From Prorocentrum cordatum (Eukaryota > Sar > Dinophyceae > Prorocentrales > Prorocentraceae): a stretch of DNA of 64,000 nucleotides. The translations under genes were made by a program, and so were the position numbers. The DNA lies in the NCBI GenBank assembly GCA_963575745.1, contig CAUYUJ010019874.1, positions 82,530-146,529 on the forward strand, written 5' to 3'. The first letter of the stretch is position 1. Every line of letters starts with the position of its first letter. The notes beneath the pieces are model-generated. The model had not been told where the DNA came from. It worked only from the letters and a program-made list of their open reading frames with translations, and searched no databases. This document shows positions 21,046-30,269 of the stretch, piece after piece.

Positions 21046-21049
21046 TCAT

Positions 21050-21321
21050 GCTCACCTTCCTCCTCCTTCTCCTCCTCCTCCTCCGCCTCTTCATCCTATT
21101 CCTCTTCCGCCTCCTCATCATCATCATCATCCTCCTCTTCCTCCTCTTCCTCCTCCTCCTCCTCCTCCTCCTCCTCCTCCTCCTGCTCCGCTTCCTCCTC
21201 ATCATTATCATAATCTTCCTCCTCATCCTCCTCGTCCTTCTCCACCACCCCCTCCTGTTCATCGTGCTCCTGCTATTCCTGCTCCTGCTCCTGCCCCTGC
21301 TCCTGGTTCTCATCCTCCTCC

Positions 21322-21356
<35 letters not shown>

Positions 21357-21398
21357 CTCTTCGTCCTCCTCCTGCTCCTCCTCCTCCTCTTCCAGCCG
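21050..21398. repeat. TCC-rich tract with TCATCA and TGCTCC variants
   Basis: Pyrimidine-rich triplet tract of about 350 bp, immediately upstream of LINE-1. Leu/Phe and Arg/Glu frames are artefacts. Confidence 0.85.
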
Positions 21399-21541
21399 TT
21401 CTGGTCCAGGTCCATTTGGGAAGTCCAGGGTCTCTGGGCTTGCAGCCACTGACTCTTCAGAACGGATGGGCGACCGCGAGCCACTTCGGCAACGGTCATT
21501 CTCTCTCACCCCCCAATCATTCCCTCTCTCGCGGCACCGCC

Positions 21542-22917
21542 ATGGCGCGTCGAGGCGGAGAGTGGCAAGGAGAGGCGCCTGCCCTGGGAGGGAGGTGGAA
21601 CGCTCCCTGGCGGCAGGCGGCAGCGCCAAGGCGTGAGGCGGCGGCTGCTTCCAGCGGCGACGGGCGGAGCTGGGGAGGTCCCCAGCGGCGCCCGCCTTCT
21701 CGCCCTCGCAGGTGGCGTTGCGACCTATGCGGCTGCAAAAAGAACGATGACAGACTCGAGCATTGCAAGCACTGCAAGGCTGACAGAGCTGAAGGAGAAG
21801 CTGCCAACGAGCTCAGCGACAGCGAGGAAGTCCTACGCGGCGCAGCCCCGCGTGCACTTCGTCGTGATCCTGGCCGTGCTGAAGGGCATCAAGGGCCTCT
21901 GCTTGCCCTGGGTAGCAGCCCTGCTGCTGAGTCTCGCCCTCGCGCTGGTAGTTGAGTTCGGTTCCAAGGGGTTCCTGATCTCACGGAGTCGGACCTCAAG
22001 CGGCTCATCGCCCTGTCCGGGAAAGCTGGCGACACTGAGGCGGCCGCCAAGTATTGCAAGCAGTTGGATGAGCCCGCCAAGACCGTCGCCCCCACCCCTG
22101 TCCAGCAGCGGGCTTCGACTGCTCATTCGCAGGCGGTGGCCTTGGAGGCAGGCTCCAAGTTGATACAGACCGTCTCGAGGACCTGCTGAAGCGTTCAAAC
22201 AAGCAGAAGGAGCGCGCGCTGGAGGTCCAGGCGAAGCTCGGGAAGGGGGACAAAGAACATTGTGACATCGTTGCACAGCTGGCAGGTGATCTCGTGCAGC
22301 CCAAAGCTCAACAGCCTAAGACCTGCCTGGCACGCTTGGTCAACAGCGAGATTGGGGCCGAGGAGCTATTCGACACGGCGGCCTTTTTCGATATTGAAGA
22401 GCACGAGGCGACCGAAGGCGACAAGCAGGAGACCAAGCGGCGGATGTCCACCATGCAAGAGGCGCCGCAGAAGCGCGCGAAGGACTTGTTCTCTGGAGCC
22501 CTCGCCTCAGTCGGGAATACCACGAAGGAGCATCTCGAGCACAAGAACAGGATGGCCAAGAAGCGGGAGAACGACTCTGGGGAGGGGACCGGAGCGGCCT
22601 CAGCCCCGCCCAGGAAGCCGCCATCAGCGCTCGAGAAGCAGGAGGATGCGGGCGCAGCGGCCGTTCCTCCTTGTCGCGAGCTGGGCGATGAGCCGGATGC
22701 TGGAGCTGCTGCCAACGGCGAACGCCCAAAGGCAGGCGGAGGTAGACCCTCTGCCGCTGGAGGGATCGCTGCAGGTGTGCGCTCAGGAGCCAGGCAGCTG
22801 GTCGAGGCTAGCGTTGCAGCAGCAGCCGAGGCAAAGCGTTCTAATTCCTGGCCCCCGCCAGGGTGCGAGTCTTGGCACCAGGGGGGCAGATCACAACAGA
22901 ATCGGCGGTGCCTATGA
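21542..22917 (+). pseudogene. LINE-1 ORF1-like region with a zinc finger and coiled coil
   Basis: An ATG at 21,542 opens a basic N-terminus followed by WRCDLCGCKKNDDRLEHCKHC-type spacing (W, then C-x2-C and C-x2-C), close to a RanBP2-type zinc ribbon, a small fold used for RNA or ubiquitin binding. The frame then changes: about 21,958-22,170 reads LKRLIALSGKAGDTEAAAKY to a stop. From 22,155 another frame continues with RLEDLLKRSNKQKERALEVQ and long charged helices, then a Pro/Ala-rich tail. The parts are consistent with one nucleic-acid-binding ORF1-like protein broken by at least two frameshifts. Placement 5' of the endonuclease supports this. It could instead be the N-terminal part of a single long polyprotein. 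Confidence 0.6.
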
Positions 22918-23229
22918 GGAGCCGCACAGGTGTCACCTGGTCCAGGTCTCCAGGTTCGGGCGCAGGTGTTCCCTCAGAATCCAGTTTTGAATGTTTTGAA
23001 TTTTCCCCCCCCCCCCCCCCTGAGGGCACAGGGCGAGAGGCCTTGGCCCATAGGGGGCGGTCGAGAAACCAAGCAGGTAGTTAGACCTCAGGAGGTCTCG
23101 TCATCTTCCTCTGGGGGGAGCGTCGTGGGTGGGGGTTCGGATCTTGGCCTAGCGTGCAACGGGCTTACCAAGGCCCCTCCTTCACCTCCTCTCGACACTC
23201 TCTCCCTGATCTTTGAAACCTGCAACTGT

Positions 23230-23840
23230 GCCAGTTGGCGTTGAAGCTGACTGCGGCACATCTTAAAGCAGCCCAGGAGCATCATTTGCGCGGCGACAGA
23301 GTTGACGAAGCTAGCAGCTGGCTGCTCAGACATCAGTGGAAGGGGGTTTTTGCCGAAGCCACTCTTGGGCCTGGAGGCGGCACGCAAGGAGGAGCGGCAG
23401 CACTGGCACGCGCGCGGCCTGGTCTGCATCACGCGTTCAGCTCTGGAGGAGGAGCGCCAGTGCCAGGCAGAGCATTGCTGGCAACCGTCCACCTCCCCAG
23501 CTCCGCCCCGCTGACCATCGCCTCCCTATACTTGCACGTTACCGAAGGACTCTCGGACAGAAACCTAGACATCCTTAGTAGAGTGGGAGGAGCTGCGGTG
23601 ACTCTGGGGCAGGAAACGATTGCGGGCGCCGACTTCAACAATTCCCCCGAAGCGATCTTGGAGAGTGGGCCCCCGAGAAGCTCGGAGAGTTAGTCCGTCC
23701 TGACTGCGAGGCTACGCGTTGCACGGGTCAAAGAGACAAGTCGCCCATAGACGAGTTTGTTGTCTCGCCGGGCGCATGCAAAGCGATTCAGCCAGTAAAG
23801 AGAAGCCACCTCCACGGCGATCAAGACGCGCACCCCCCCA
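23230..23840 (+). pseudogene. LINE-1 endonuclease (EEP fold) remnant
   Basis: The endonuclease nicks target DNA to prime reverse transcription. The first recognisable block is AAQEHHLRG, where E in the QE(H/T) position is the metal-binding glutamate of EEP nucleases. It is followed by WKGVFAEATLGPGGGTQGG, LHVTEGLSDRN and TIAGADFN, where the D/N pair matches the catalytic GDFN motif. A stop then interrupts. The next in-phase stretch (23,697-23,840) contains SPIDEFVVSPG, matching the IDxxxxS block, and ends near DQDAHPP, where the terminal SDH histidine is expected. Frame breaks lie near 23,230 and 23,690. Confidence 0.7.
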
Positions 23841-24462
23841 GTGCAAATCATACTTTTCCCGCGGGCGGCTGAGTTGCAAGCCTTGCAGTTTCGCCGTCAC
23901 CCACGTTACCTACTGAAAGGCCGATCGGCCCTCCGCAAGAACCCCCTCTGCGGGGGCACATGCTTAAGTTTGGCATCCACGTGCTGGGCACGGCTCGAAA
24001 AGGTTTTGTCTGCCAAGCGCGCATGGGGGGGATACTTTGCTGCACTCGAGCTGTCCAGGAATGGCCAGGTTGACCTGTACTTCTATGGGAGCAGAGGGAA
24101 TCCACCAGAGCTCCAACGGGCCCCCATCGTTAGCGCTCAGACGGATCCCATCAGGCACCCGACTACGGCTGCCATGAAATTGCTTGATAACCGAGTGTGG
24201 CAAGTTGCTGCTTCGTTTCACTCCAGTGAGCAGGACGGCTGCGGTGGCGAATGGATTTTGCCCCCCCAAGTTTGTGCTCGACGGGATCGGGCTGCACCGT
24301 CTCACCCTCGACGAGACAGCTGCCCTGGCCTCGGAAGCGCGTTCGCCTGTCAGCACGGAGAGAGCTAAGGTGCTTTCCTTGTTGGATAAGGTGGAGAGGG
24401 AATACAAGGAAGTCAAGAACCAGACCCAGGAGGAGGCCAGGACGGAATGGTAGAACTGGCTT

Positions 24463-24753
24463 GTGGCCAACATAGACAAGAGCGGCAGGAATGCCCACCT
24501 TGCGAGAAAGCCCGCTCCTGGGTGGAAACCAACCACCACGCTGAGCGCCAATGGCCTCATTATTTCCGATCCGTTAGCCCTGTTGCACTCTGAGTCCGAA
24601 ATATCCCGGGGCCTCTGGAAGGCCACTCCTGAGCCTACCCAGGGGAGGGGATTCTCTGGGGCCCAGGAGGCCCTGCCGATATCCGAGGCGCGTCGGCCAG
24701 GTATCCTGTCAGGTCTGCACAGAATTTGGACGCTTCCACATGAGGGATTATAG
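24463..24753 (+). pseudogene. LINE-1 linker between endonuclease and polymerase
   Basis: An open stretch reading NAHLARKPAPGWKPTTTLSA and DPLALLHSESEISRGLWKAT sits between the endonuclease and the first polymerase motif. It has no motif of its own but keeps protein-like composition, and precedes the polymerase in order. The preceding 24,184-24,453 frame (VLSLLDKVEREYKEVKNQ) is probably also linker. Confidence 0.5.
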
Positions 24754-25977
24754 CTGGTTCTCTGCCGAAGCCCTCTCTGCGGTGGCCCTTCTTTTCGCCC
24801 TGGTTGAGAACCTCTCCACACTTCCCAAATCAAATCAGGGCGACCCAAATGGCATTGCTTATGAAACCGGCTGGGGAACTGGCGCCCGATTGGACTGTTT
24901 GTTGTCCTGCTTACGTTTTGGGGGAGGCGCAGGAGGCCCCATGTCCAACAACGGGAACACTCACACACGAGACCCGACTTTGCGGCGCGGCGGCAAGCCT
25001 TGCGATCCGAAGCAGGAGCCTCGAGAGGTGAAGCGTCGGCGACGGCCCTGTGGGACATGACGAAGTTCTACGACACACTCCAGCTGGGCAAGCTTCTGGA
25101 GCAGCGCAGATTGTTCGGTTCCCCCATGGCCATTGCGCAACAACGCGTCAACACCTACCGCAGCGCGCGATATCTCTGCCTCTCTTCGATGGTCTTTGGA
25201 CCACATCACGCACTGCTCGGCGCCATTGCGGGATGCAGCTTTGCGAAAACGTTTGCGCGCATTTATCTGATTGGTCCTCTCGGCCAGATGTTTGCCAAGC
25301 TGCCTGGAAGTGTGAGCATTGACCAATACATCGATGACTCGGGATTGAACTGTACGTGGAAGGCTAGGGATGTGATTCAGAATATCAAATCTGCATCGGC
25401 TGCCCTGTATAAAGTTGTTGTCTCGGAGTTCGGCTGCGAGCTTTCACGCGAGAAGGCCAACTTTGCACATTCTAGCAAAGCTGTTGCAGAAGAGCTGCGT
25501 GATTTCCTTGGCGACTTGGCTGGGCCCGCGGTGGGGACTGCCGTTAACCTGGGGATCGATGACACGGTTGGGCGTCCGAGGAGAGCTAGGAAAAGGGCTG
25601 CCGAGTTCGTCATTCGTCTCCAGATGTTTCAGAAACAGTCCAGAAGAATCAGATCGATGGGGAAGTCTTTGGGGGGACTCTCCAAACGTATCTTCGCGTC
25701 GGGCACGCTGCCTCGCTTTGAGCGCGGCGCGTCTGTGCACGGGGTGTCCGACAGGGAAGTTCGTTGTATTTGGCAGCCCGCAGGTAAGATCCTTCGTCCG
25801 CCTGCTGGCAGAACTCTCACCTCGCCCATTATTTTAGAGGACGCCCCGTCCTGGATGCGAAATCGTCCCGATCCCCAGGCATTCCAAGGAGGCGTGGGCC
25901 GCTCATATCCACTCTTACCCGCACGGGCTTTCCTTCCAGGAGCTCAGGGTGGCCTGGGAGGTGAGATACCAGGATGA
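24740..25977 (+). pseudogene. LINE-1 reverse transcriptase, YIDD active site
   Basis: RNA-dependent DNA polymerase that copies the element's RNA. The opening part is split over two frames: DYSWFSAEALSAVALLFALV (24,743 on), then LPNQ/IRATQMALLMKPAGE (24,804 on), matching the fingers region. The main frame from 25,000 reads ALWDMTKFYDTLQLGKLLEQ, where D is the first catalytic aspartate, then GCSFAKTFARIYL and QYIDDSGL. YIDD at 25,327-25,338 carries the other two catalytic aspartates and is intact. ELSREKANFAHSS follows as the thumb-side motif. Reading is then open to 25,977, although the last part looks out of frame. The active site is preserved but flanking frameshifts make it a pseudogene. 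Confidence 0.8.
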
Positions 25978-26276
25978 GAAAGTCAAGGATTGGAAGAAGG
26001 TCAAGGGCCCCCTTTCAGCCGTAAAGTTACCACTGACAAGAACACCCTGAGGCACGAAGGTTTTCGTAACCGTTGTTGAACGATTTCGGAGAGGGAGTAG
26101 TGATTATTACCTATGTCTCGCCGTCTGTTTTGAACGGCATGCGGTTTGGTGCTGCGCTTAGGTCCTTAGAGCTCCTCGCCAGCAGCAAAGCAAACAGTGA
26201 TTGCCCGAGATTGTGCTTCGATGTCGTTCGAGCGAAGATCCGATCGAAGCGTTAGACCCCGCTCGGCAGAGGCTGC

Positions 26277-26915
26277 GTGAAATCGCTGGTCCGCGGGGCG
26301 ATCTGGACTCCGAGCTGCGCCCTAGAGCGCGGGTACCAAGTTCAGTCAACTAAGTGTGCCGTGCGCGGTGTCTGCGACGACACGGAGTTCCACAGACTGT
26401 GGGAATGCACGCAGTGCCAGGCAAAACGGTTGGAGATCGTTGCGCAGGCTGACATCAACATGGCCCTTGCAGCGCAAGCAGAACCAGTCGACAAGCTTCG
26501 TTTTACCGGAGGAGTTTTCCACGCCCAGGGGATGTACACCCCCGACCTGCGTTGCCTGGGACCACGGGCCTACGCTGGACGGATGAGTCCAGAGAAGATG
26601 GAAATCTGCAAGGAAACATTGTCATAGATGGGAGCTGTAGCCGTCATATGATACCTGAGCTTCAACGAGCTGTTTGGGGAGTTGTTCAGATTTTGGATGG
26701 AGGAGAGGTGGAAGGTAGGCTGTTCGGACCCGCCCCATCCCTTTTGGTGGCCTCCCCCCAGACTGGTGAGTTGCAGAGTCTTGCGATGGCTGCTATACAG
26801 CTAGTAGGTGATGGTGCAATAGATTCAGACTGTTTCAACGTACTTAAGCAGAGCCAGCAGCCTCCCGAGCAGCAGCTTAGCTACGTTAGACCCTGTGCAG
26901 GCACGATGCAATAGT
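26277..26915 (+). pseudogene. LINE-1 Cys/His cluster and RNase H domain
   Basis: The first frame (26,277-26,627) contains C-x5-C, DDTEFHRLWECTQC and a W: the Cys/His-rich segment that often follows LINE polymerases. The next frame (26,552-26,914) reads NIVIDGSC, PELQRAVWGVVQ, GELQSLAMAAI and IDSDCFNVL. D in IDGS, E in GELQ and D in DSD fit the first three acidic residues of type I RNase H, which removes the RNA template. The end stops shortly after, so the last part of the fold is missing or shifted. The two frames overlap out of register by a frameshift. Confidence 0.65.
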
Positions 26916-26935
26916 TTGCGCAGGGGTGGCAATTA

Positions 26936-26968
26936 CGACACGATACGATACGATACGATACGATACGG
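26936..26968. repeat. GATAC pentamer run
   Basis: CGATACGATACGATACGATA, about six copies of a five-base unit directly after the RNase H region. Possible 3' tail of LINE-1 or an independent microsatellite. Confidence 0.8.
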
Positions 26969-27137
26969 CTCGCTTGCCGGCCCGCTTCGGGGCGGTCCTC
27001 TGGAAGAGGGCGAGCGCATGGGAGCGCACTCCCGCACGAACGAAAGCGGATTATGTAGAATGTGTCTCGGGTGAAACAGGAAGGAGAAGGAGAGAAGAGA
27101 GCAAGCACATTCGAACAACAAATACATGACCTATCGC

Positions 27138-27636
27138 TCAGGCAAGTGGGCGGGGGAAGCTGTCCAGGTGAAAGCCCACTTGTTTCCGGGCGGCGGCGCC
27201 GACTCGGAAAAACTCTGCTCGCCGATGCAGCCGCTCGGGCCGGAGCTGCCATGCACCCTTCTTGCGCCGGAGAGCGAAGAAGCTGAGCTCCAGCGTCGAA
27301 CCAGCATTGCCAAGCTTTTCTGCAACCTTGCCGCCTCGCTTCTGGACGAGCGCGTTCCAGTACTCGCAGAGTCACTACTCGCAAATGGCCTGGATCCGCC
27401 GCGGGGGATCTACGATAGATTACACCGAAGCAGGCATGTGTTTTTCGGACGTTTGCGAGTAGGCACTCTGCGAGTAATGGAACGCGCTGGGTGAGCTTCC
27501 CCCGCTCCGGCCGAAGCTTGACCGTTCAGAGGTTGAGCCCATCCGCCCTCTCTCGTGTTGCGTCGGGTCCGTCGGCCCCGTCTCTCCTTCCAGGTCACGA
27601 GCGGCAGAGGTTGCGAGGATGTCTCTTGTGCTTGAA
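27138..27636 (-). CDS. Candidate 3'-terminal exon pair of an unknown gene, split by element C
   Basis: Minus strand. The last exon (27,138-27,341) is exactly 68 codons including TGA and is strongly protein-like: KRGGKVAEKLGNAGSTLELS, FFALRRKKGAWQLRPERL, ARKQVGFHLDSFPRPLA. It begins after GTCCAG, the inner edge of element C copy 2. The upstream exon (27,488-27,636) follows TTTCTGTGACAG, reads VQAQETSSQPLPLVTW and ends GAGEAHP in phase 0. Removing the element leaves one continuous frame. The candidate donor is GC (GCGCGTTCC); GT is available 4 nt inside. The C-terminus is basic and of unknown function. A plus-strand frame covers the same bases but is less protein-like. Confidence 0.5.
27342..27487 (-). 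mobile_element. Terminal-inverted-repeat element C, copy 2 (introner candidate)
   Basis: Left end AGCGCGTTCCAGTACTCGCA, right end read inverted AGCGCGTTCCATTACTCGCA; both continue with GAGT and CTACTCGCAAA, an inverted repeat of about 38 bp. The interior TGGATCCGCCGCGGGG is shared with copy 1 at 1,164-1,309. The length is the same as copy 1 to within a few bases. It sits exactly between two in-phase minus-strand exons. Confidence 0.7.
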
Positions 27637-27649
27637 CTGTCACAGAAAG

Positions 27650-28150
27650 AAGCGAGGAGTGTCGGAGCCTGCTGCAGGCGTGTGTACGGAGGTGCACGGA
27701 CTAGCAGGATCTGCCCTCAGAACTCTGAGTCAGAATTGCATCTCGCTTGAATGCAGTGATAATGCGTTGCCCACTGTATGTCTCAGGTGTAGATGCTATT
27801 CCAGCCACGGTCTGATTCGAGGACTGTCCAAGCGCTACAGCGATCGACCCACCCGTCACACCCAGGACAATTGGAAGCTTTCAGCGAGGGGCAAGCACCC
27901 CAAGCGTCCTGGGGTAACAGTTGAGACGGGCCCTTGGTCGATCCTCTAACTCTTTCCTCGTCGCAGTCCTTGTCAAAAAATCCTCCTCCTCTTCCTCCTC
28001 CTCCTCGAGTTTTCCTGGTATCTGCCGTTCGCACCGTCTGTGCTTCCTGAGTTAGGTGGTTCCGAAATGTCGTGTTTGTTCCTCTTCCTTCTCCCTGGTT
28101 CGCCTCGTTTGAATCCTGGGTTGGTGCTCTCCTTCCCAGGGTTTTGGCCG
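27650..28150. other. No supported gene
   Basis: Moderate complexity sequence with a short TCC run (27,985-28,005). Frames on both strands are short and undistinguished. It may hold upstream exons of the minus-strand gene at 27.1-27.6 kb, but none could be delimited. Confidence 0.35.
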
Positions 28151-28159
28151 TTTCCTCGG

Positions 28160-28265
28160 ATCGGTGTTTCCCTCCCCCCCCTGGCAGCGCCTCTGGCGCC
28201 GCCCCTGGCGCACTCCGCGCGCCTCCGCGCGCCAGGGAGGGGGCGCGGAGCTCCAAAGTTTATGG
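28160..28265. mobile_element. Element B core and right end
   Basis: CCTGGCAGCGCCTCTGGCGC, CGCCCCTGGCGC, CGCGCGCCAGGGAGG, then GCGGAGCTCCAAAGTTTA. The palindromic centre matches 31,250-31,310 and the end matches the element B terminus. The left terminus is reduced to GGATCGGTG. Confidence 0.5.
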
Positions 28266-28484
28266 TTACGCCGCTAATTGTTCTTCGAGAGGCGGGCTCT
28301 TGCCCTCCAGAATTGGGGGTCCCAAGACAGTGCGGTGACAGAGCGTGCAGCGACCTCGAACTGCGCCAAGACCTCACCGTTCGGTCCGTCACCGCACGGC
28401 TTCGGGATCTCGGAGGCCCAAGTCGCCCGAGACATCCTCGGAGAACGACCCAAGTCCCCACTGGCAATCTTCTGGGACGTGGAA

Positions 28485-28690
28485 CAGTCAGCATCGAATC
28501 GGAACTGGGATCGAATCGAAGGCTTGCGTCGGATCGGCACGGAGCCCAAGTCGAATCGGATCGGCTGCGCCAGGATGCACGACTGCGCCATGCAGGCATT
28601 GGGACGTATCGGATCGCCAAAGCATCGAAACCGAATCGGATCGAGCCAGCCAGAATCGATACCGAATCGGAACAACCGGGCCGAAAAATT
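28485..28690. repeat. AATCGGATCG-type repeat, third copy
   Basis: Opens GTCAGCATCGAATCGG like 2,125, followed by GGATCGAATCGAAGG, GTCGAATCGGATCGG and ACCGAATCGGATCGAGCC. No coding signal. Confidence 0.6.
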
Positions 28691-28729
28691 GACCCTGGGA
28701 CCCAGATCTCCGACGTCAACATGTTTTTT

Positions 28730-28978
28730 GTTCACTCTCCCGCAGAACCCCAGAGGTCTGGACCTCCTCCCCAGGACCTGGTCTGCGCCCCGACACGCCT
28801 CTGCACGGTCCCGGGGCCCAGCGATGGCCCCCGTGGGCCGAAACTCCGTCAAAAGCGCCCGTCGTGACCTCTTCACGAGAGGAGGCCTGGGACGCCGACT
28901 TCGCGAGCGCCCCAGCTCTTCGTGACCTCTTCACGACCGCGAGGAGGCCTGGGACGCCGACTTCGCGGGCGCCCCGGC
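28730..28978. repeat. Family D copy and a 63-bp tandem duplication
   Basis: 28,730-28,870 has CGGTCCCGGGGCCCAGCGA and GGGCCGAAACTCCGTC. Then GAGGAGGCCTGGGACGCCGA, CTTCGCG(A/G)GCGCCCC occurs at about 28,880 and again at about 28,942, each followed or preceded by GTGACCTCTTCACGA. Confidence 0.6.
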
Positions 28979-28979
28979 T

Positions 28980-29120
28980 TTCGAAAAGTTGATGCAGCAG
29001 CGGACGGCCTTCCCGACGTCGGGCAGCCCGTGGGCGTCGGCGCGCCCCGCCAGCCACGCACGCTGCGAGGGCCCCAGCGCCAGCTCCGCCCGCACCTTGG
29101 GCTCCGGCATCCCCGGTGCG
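28980..29120 (-). CDS. Candidate exon, unknown conserved-looking domain
   Basis: Minus strand. After a pyrimidine-rich acceptor (CTGTTCTTCTCCCTGCGAG, ending at 29,121) the frame reads MPEPKVRAELALGPSQRAW, LAGRADAHGLPDVGKAVRCC and INFSK. Composition is clearly protein-like, with a WL..RA..HGLPDVGKAVRCC pattern that resembles a compact helical domain. The 3' border is not defined: the frame stays open into the duplicated GGGGCGCCCGCGAAGTCGGC segment and stops at 28,931. A plus-strand frame over the same bases is weaker. Element A copy 3 (29,334-29,500) and the family D repeat flank it, as for other candidate exons. I do not recognise a named family. Confidence 0.5.
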
Positions 29121-29333
29121 CTCGCAGGGAGAAGAACAGGCCTGCGCGAGAACGGGCGAGCGTGTACGCTTTGCCCTCTGGGGCTGCCATCTCTCACTCG
29201 TCTCTGGCGCCTGTATTTGTACCCGCTGTGCTCGCCTGGCTTGATTCGTTGCGCGCTTTGCCTGTCGGTTTCGCACCAGAGTCTGACCAACGTCAAAAAC
29301 TGCGAAAAAATATAGTTTGCGTGGTCCCGTAAT

Positions 29334-29500
29334 CGGCGGCGAGCCCGGGAGGGAAGTGAGAGGGGGCAGGCCTTCTCAAAGGCACGGGAACTTCTCAGAA
29401 GCCCCGCGGCCATCTGAGAAGCCGTCCCTATCTTCTGAGAAGGCCTTCCGAGTTTTCTGAGAAGGCCGCCCCCCTCGGACTTCCCCCCTGGGCTCGCCGC
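29334..29500. mobile_element. Terminal-inverted-repeat element A, copy 3
   Basis: CGGCGGCGAGCCCGGGAGGG and AAGTGAGAGGGGGC at the left; GCCCCCCTCGGACTTCCCCC and CTGGGCTCGCCGC at the right. The inside has TTCTGAGAAGGCCTTCC and TTTTCTGAGAAGGCCGCC. The shortest of three copies. Confidence 0.65.
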
Positions 29501-29644
29501 AGACAGAAAAGAAACGCGGAACAAGGAACAAAGGACCGCTTCTAGCCACGGCGAGCCTCGGCCACAGAGGGGCTCCCCGACCCAGCCCTGAGGAGCGGCC
29601 CGAAAATCGGAGCACTTCCTGTGCCGAAAAGGGTCAGTACTCGG

Positions 29645-29760
29645 GCGGATCAGCTGTAATATCTCCGAGGTCCGCGCGAGTCTCCTGCATCGGCGCTGGA
29701 TTCCCCGCCCCGATTTCGCGGGGCGCGCGGGGGGATGGCGCCGAAGGCGCCGCCAGGGGA
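29645..29760. mobile_element. Element B fragment
   Basis: TGTAATATCTCCGAGGTCC, GCGCGAGTCTCCTGCATCGG and CGCTGG match the left end. The centre CGGGGCGCGCGGGG and GGCGCCGAAGGCGCCGCC is palindromic. A clear right terminus is absent. Confidence 0.5.
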
Positions 29761-29764
29761 GTCC

Positions 29765-30265
29765 GGCAACGATCCAAAAGATGCTGGGCGGGCGTCCTCG
29801 AGCCCATGTCTGTGCACTGTGTTCTTCGTCGAGCTCGGCCCAGGCCCTGGGGACGAGCGTGCCTCGCTGCCCGACGGACGGCTTGAACCAAGAAGGACAC
29901 GGCGCGGTGCAAGCGATGGCTCGGCCATGCGCGGGGGGGGACCAGATGAGCGACGATCAAAAAAAAGGTCTTACGCGAGATGGCAGAGAGGCCTTACGCG
30001 GTGACTCGCGCGGGCCGCCAACGCGGCACTTCATCACGGAGACGAGGGAACTCACGCGCGACCTTACGCGGGCAGCTTACGCACCAACGTCGGCGAAGAC
30101 GACCCCGTTTTGGGTCCGTCCCTCAGGTGCCGTCGAAGCACGGCCTCGAGAGCGCGGGCCGAGAGCGGGAGCACCTCTGCCGAAGGCCCAGGACCCCGCG
30201 TAGATGCCCCCAGCGACAAACCCTCCATCCAGAGAGGGGAGCCCAGCGCCACGGGCAGAGGGGTA
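29765..30265. other. No supported gene; repeated CTTACGCG
   Basis: CTTACGCG occurs four times between 29,965 and 30,085 (CTTACGCGAGATGG, CTTACGCGGTGACT, CTTACGCGGGCAG), with related CTCACGCGCG. Frames on both strands are GC-driven. No exon chosen. Confidence 0.35.
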
Positions 30266-30269
30266 TTCC

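Larger units (their letters stand above)
21540..26915 (+). mobile_element. LINE-1: degraded non-LTR retrotransposon
   Basis: About 5.4 kb on the plus strand. In order: a zinc-finger and coiled-coil ORF1 region (21,542-22,917), an apurinic-type (EEP) endonuclease (23,230-23,840), a linker, a reverse transcriptase (24,740-25,980), a Cys/His cluster (26,340-26,440) and an RNase H domain (26,620-26,900). This is the layout of a LINE with an endonuclease and RNase H. Every domain is split by frameshifts or stops, so the copy is not expected to be functional. 5' and 3' ends and target duplications were not identified. A (GATAC)n pentamer run lies just downstream (26,938-26,966) and might be the element's simple-repeat 3' tail. 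Confidence 0.8.

Noticed and set aside
27126-27494. Plus-strand frame over the 27.1-27.5 kb exon
   Set aside because: Less protein-like than the minus-strand reading, which also has a clean stop, acceptor and in-phase partner.
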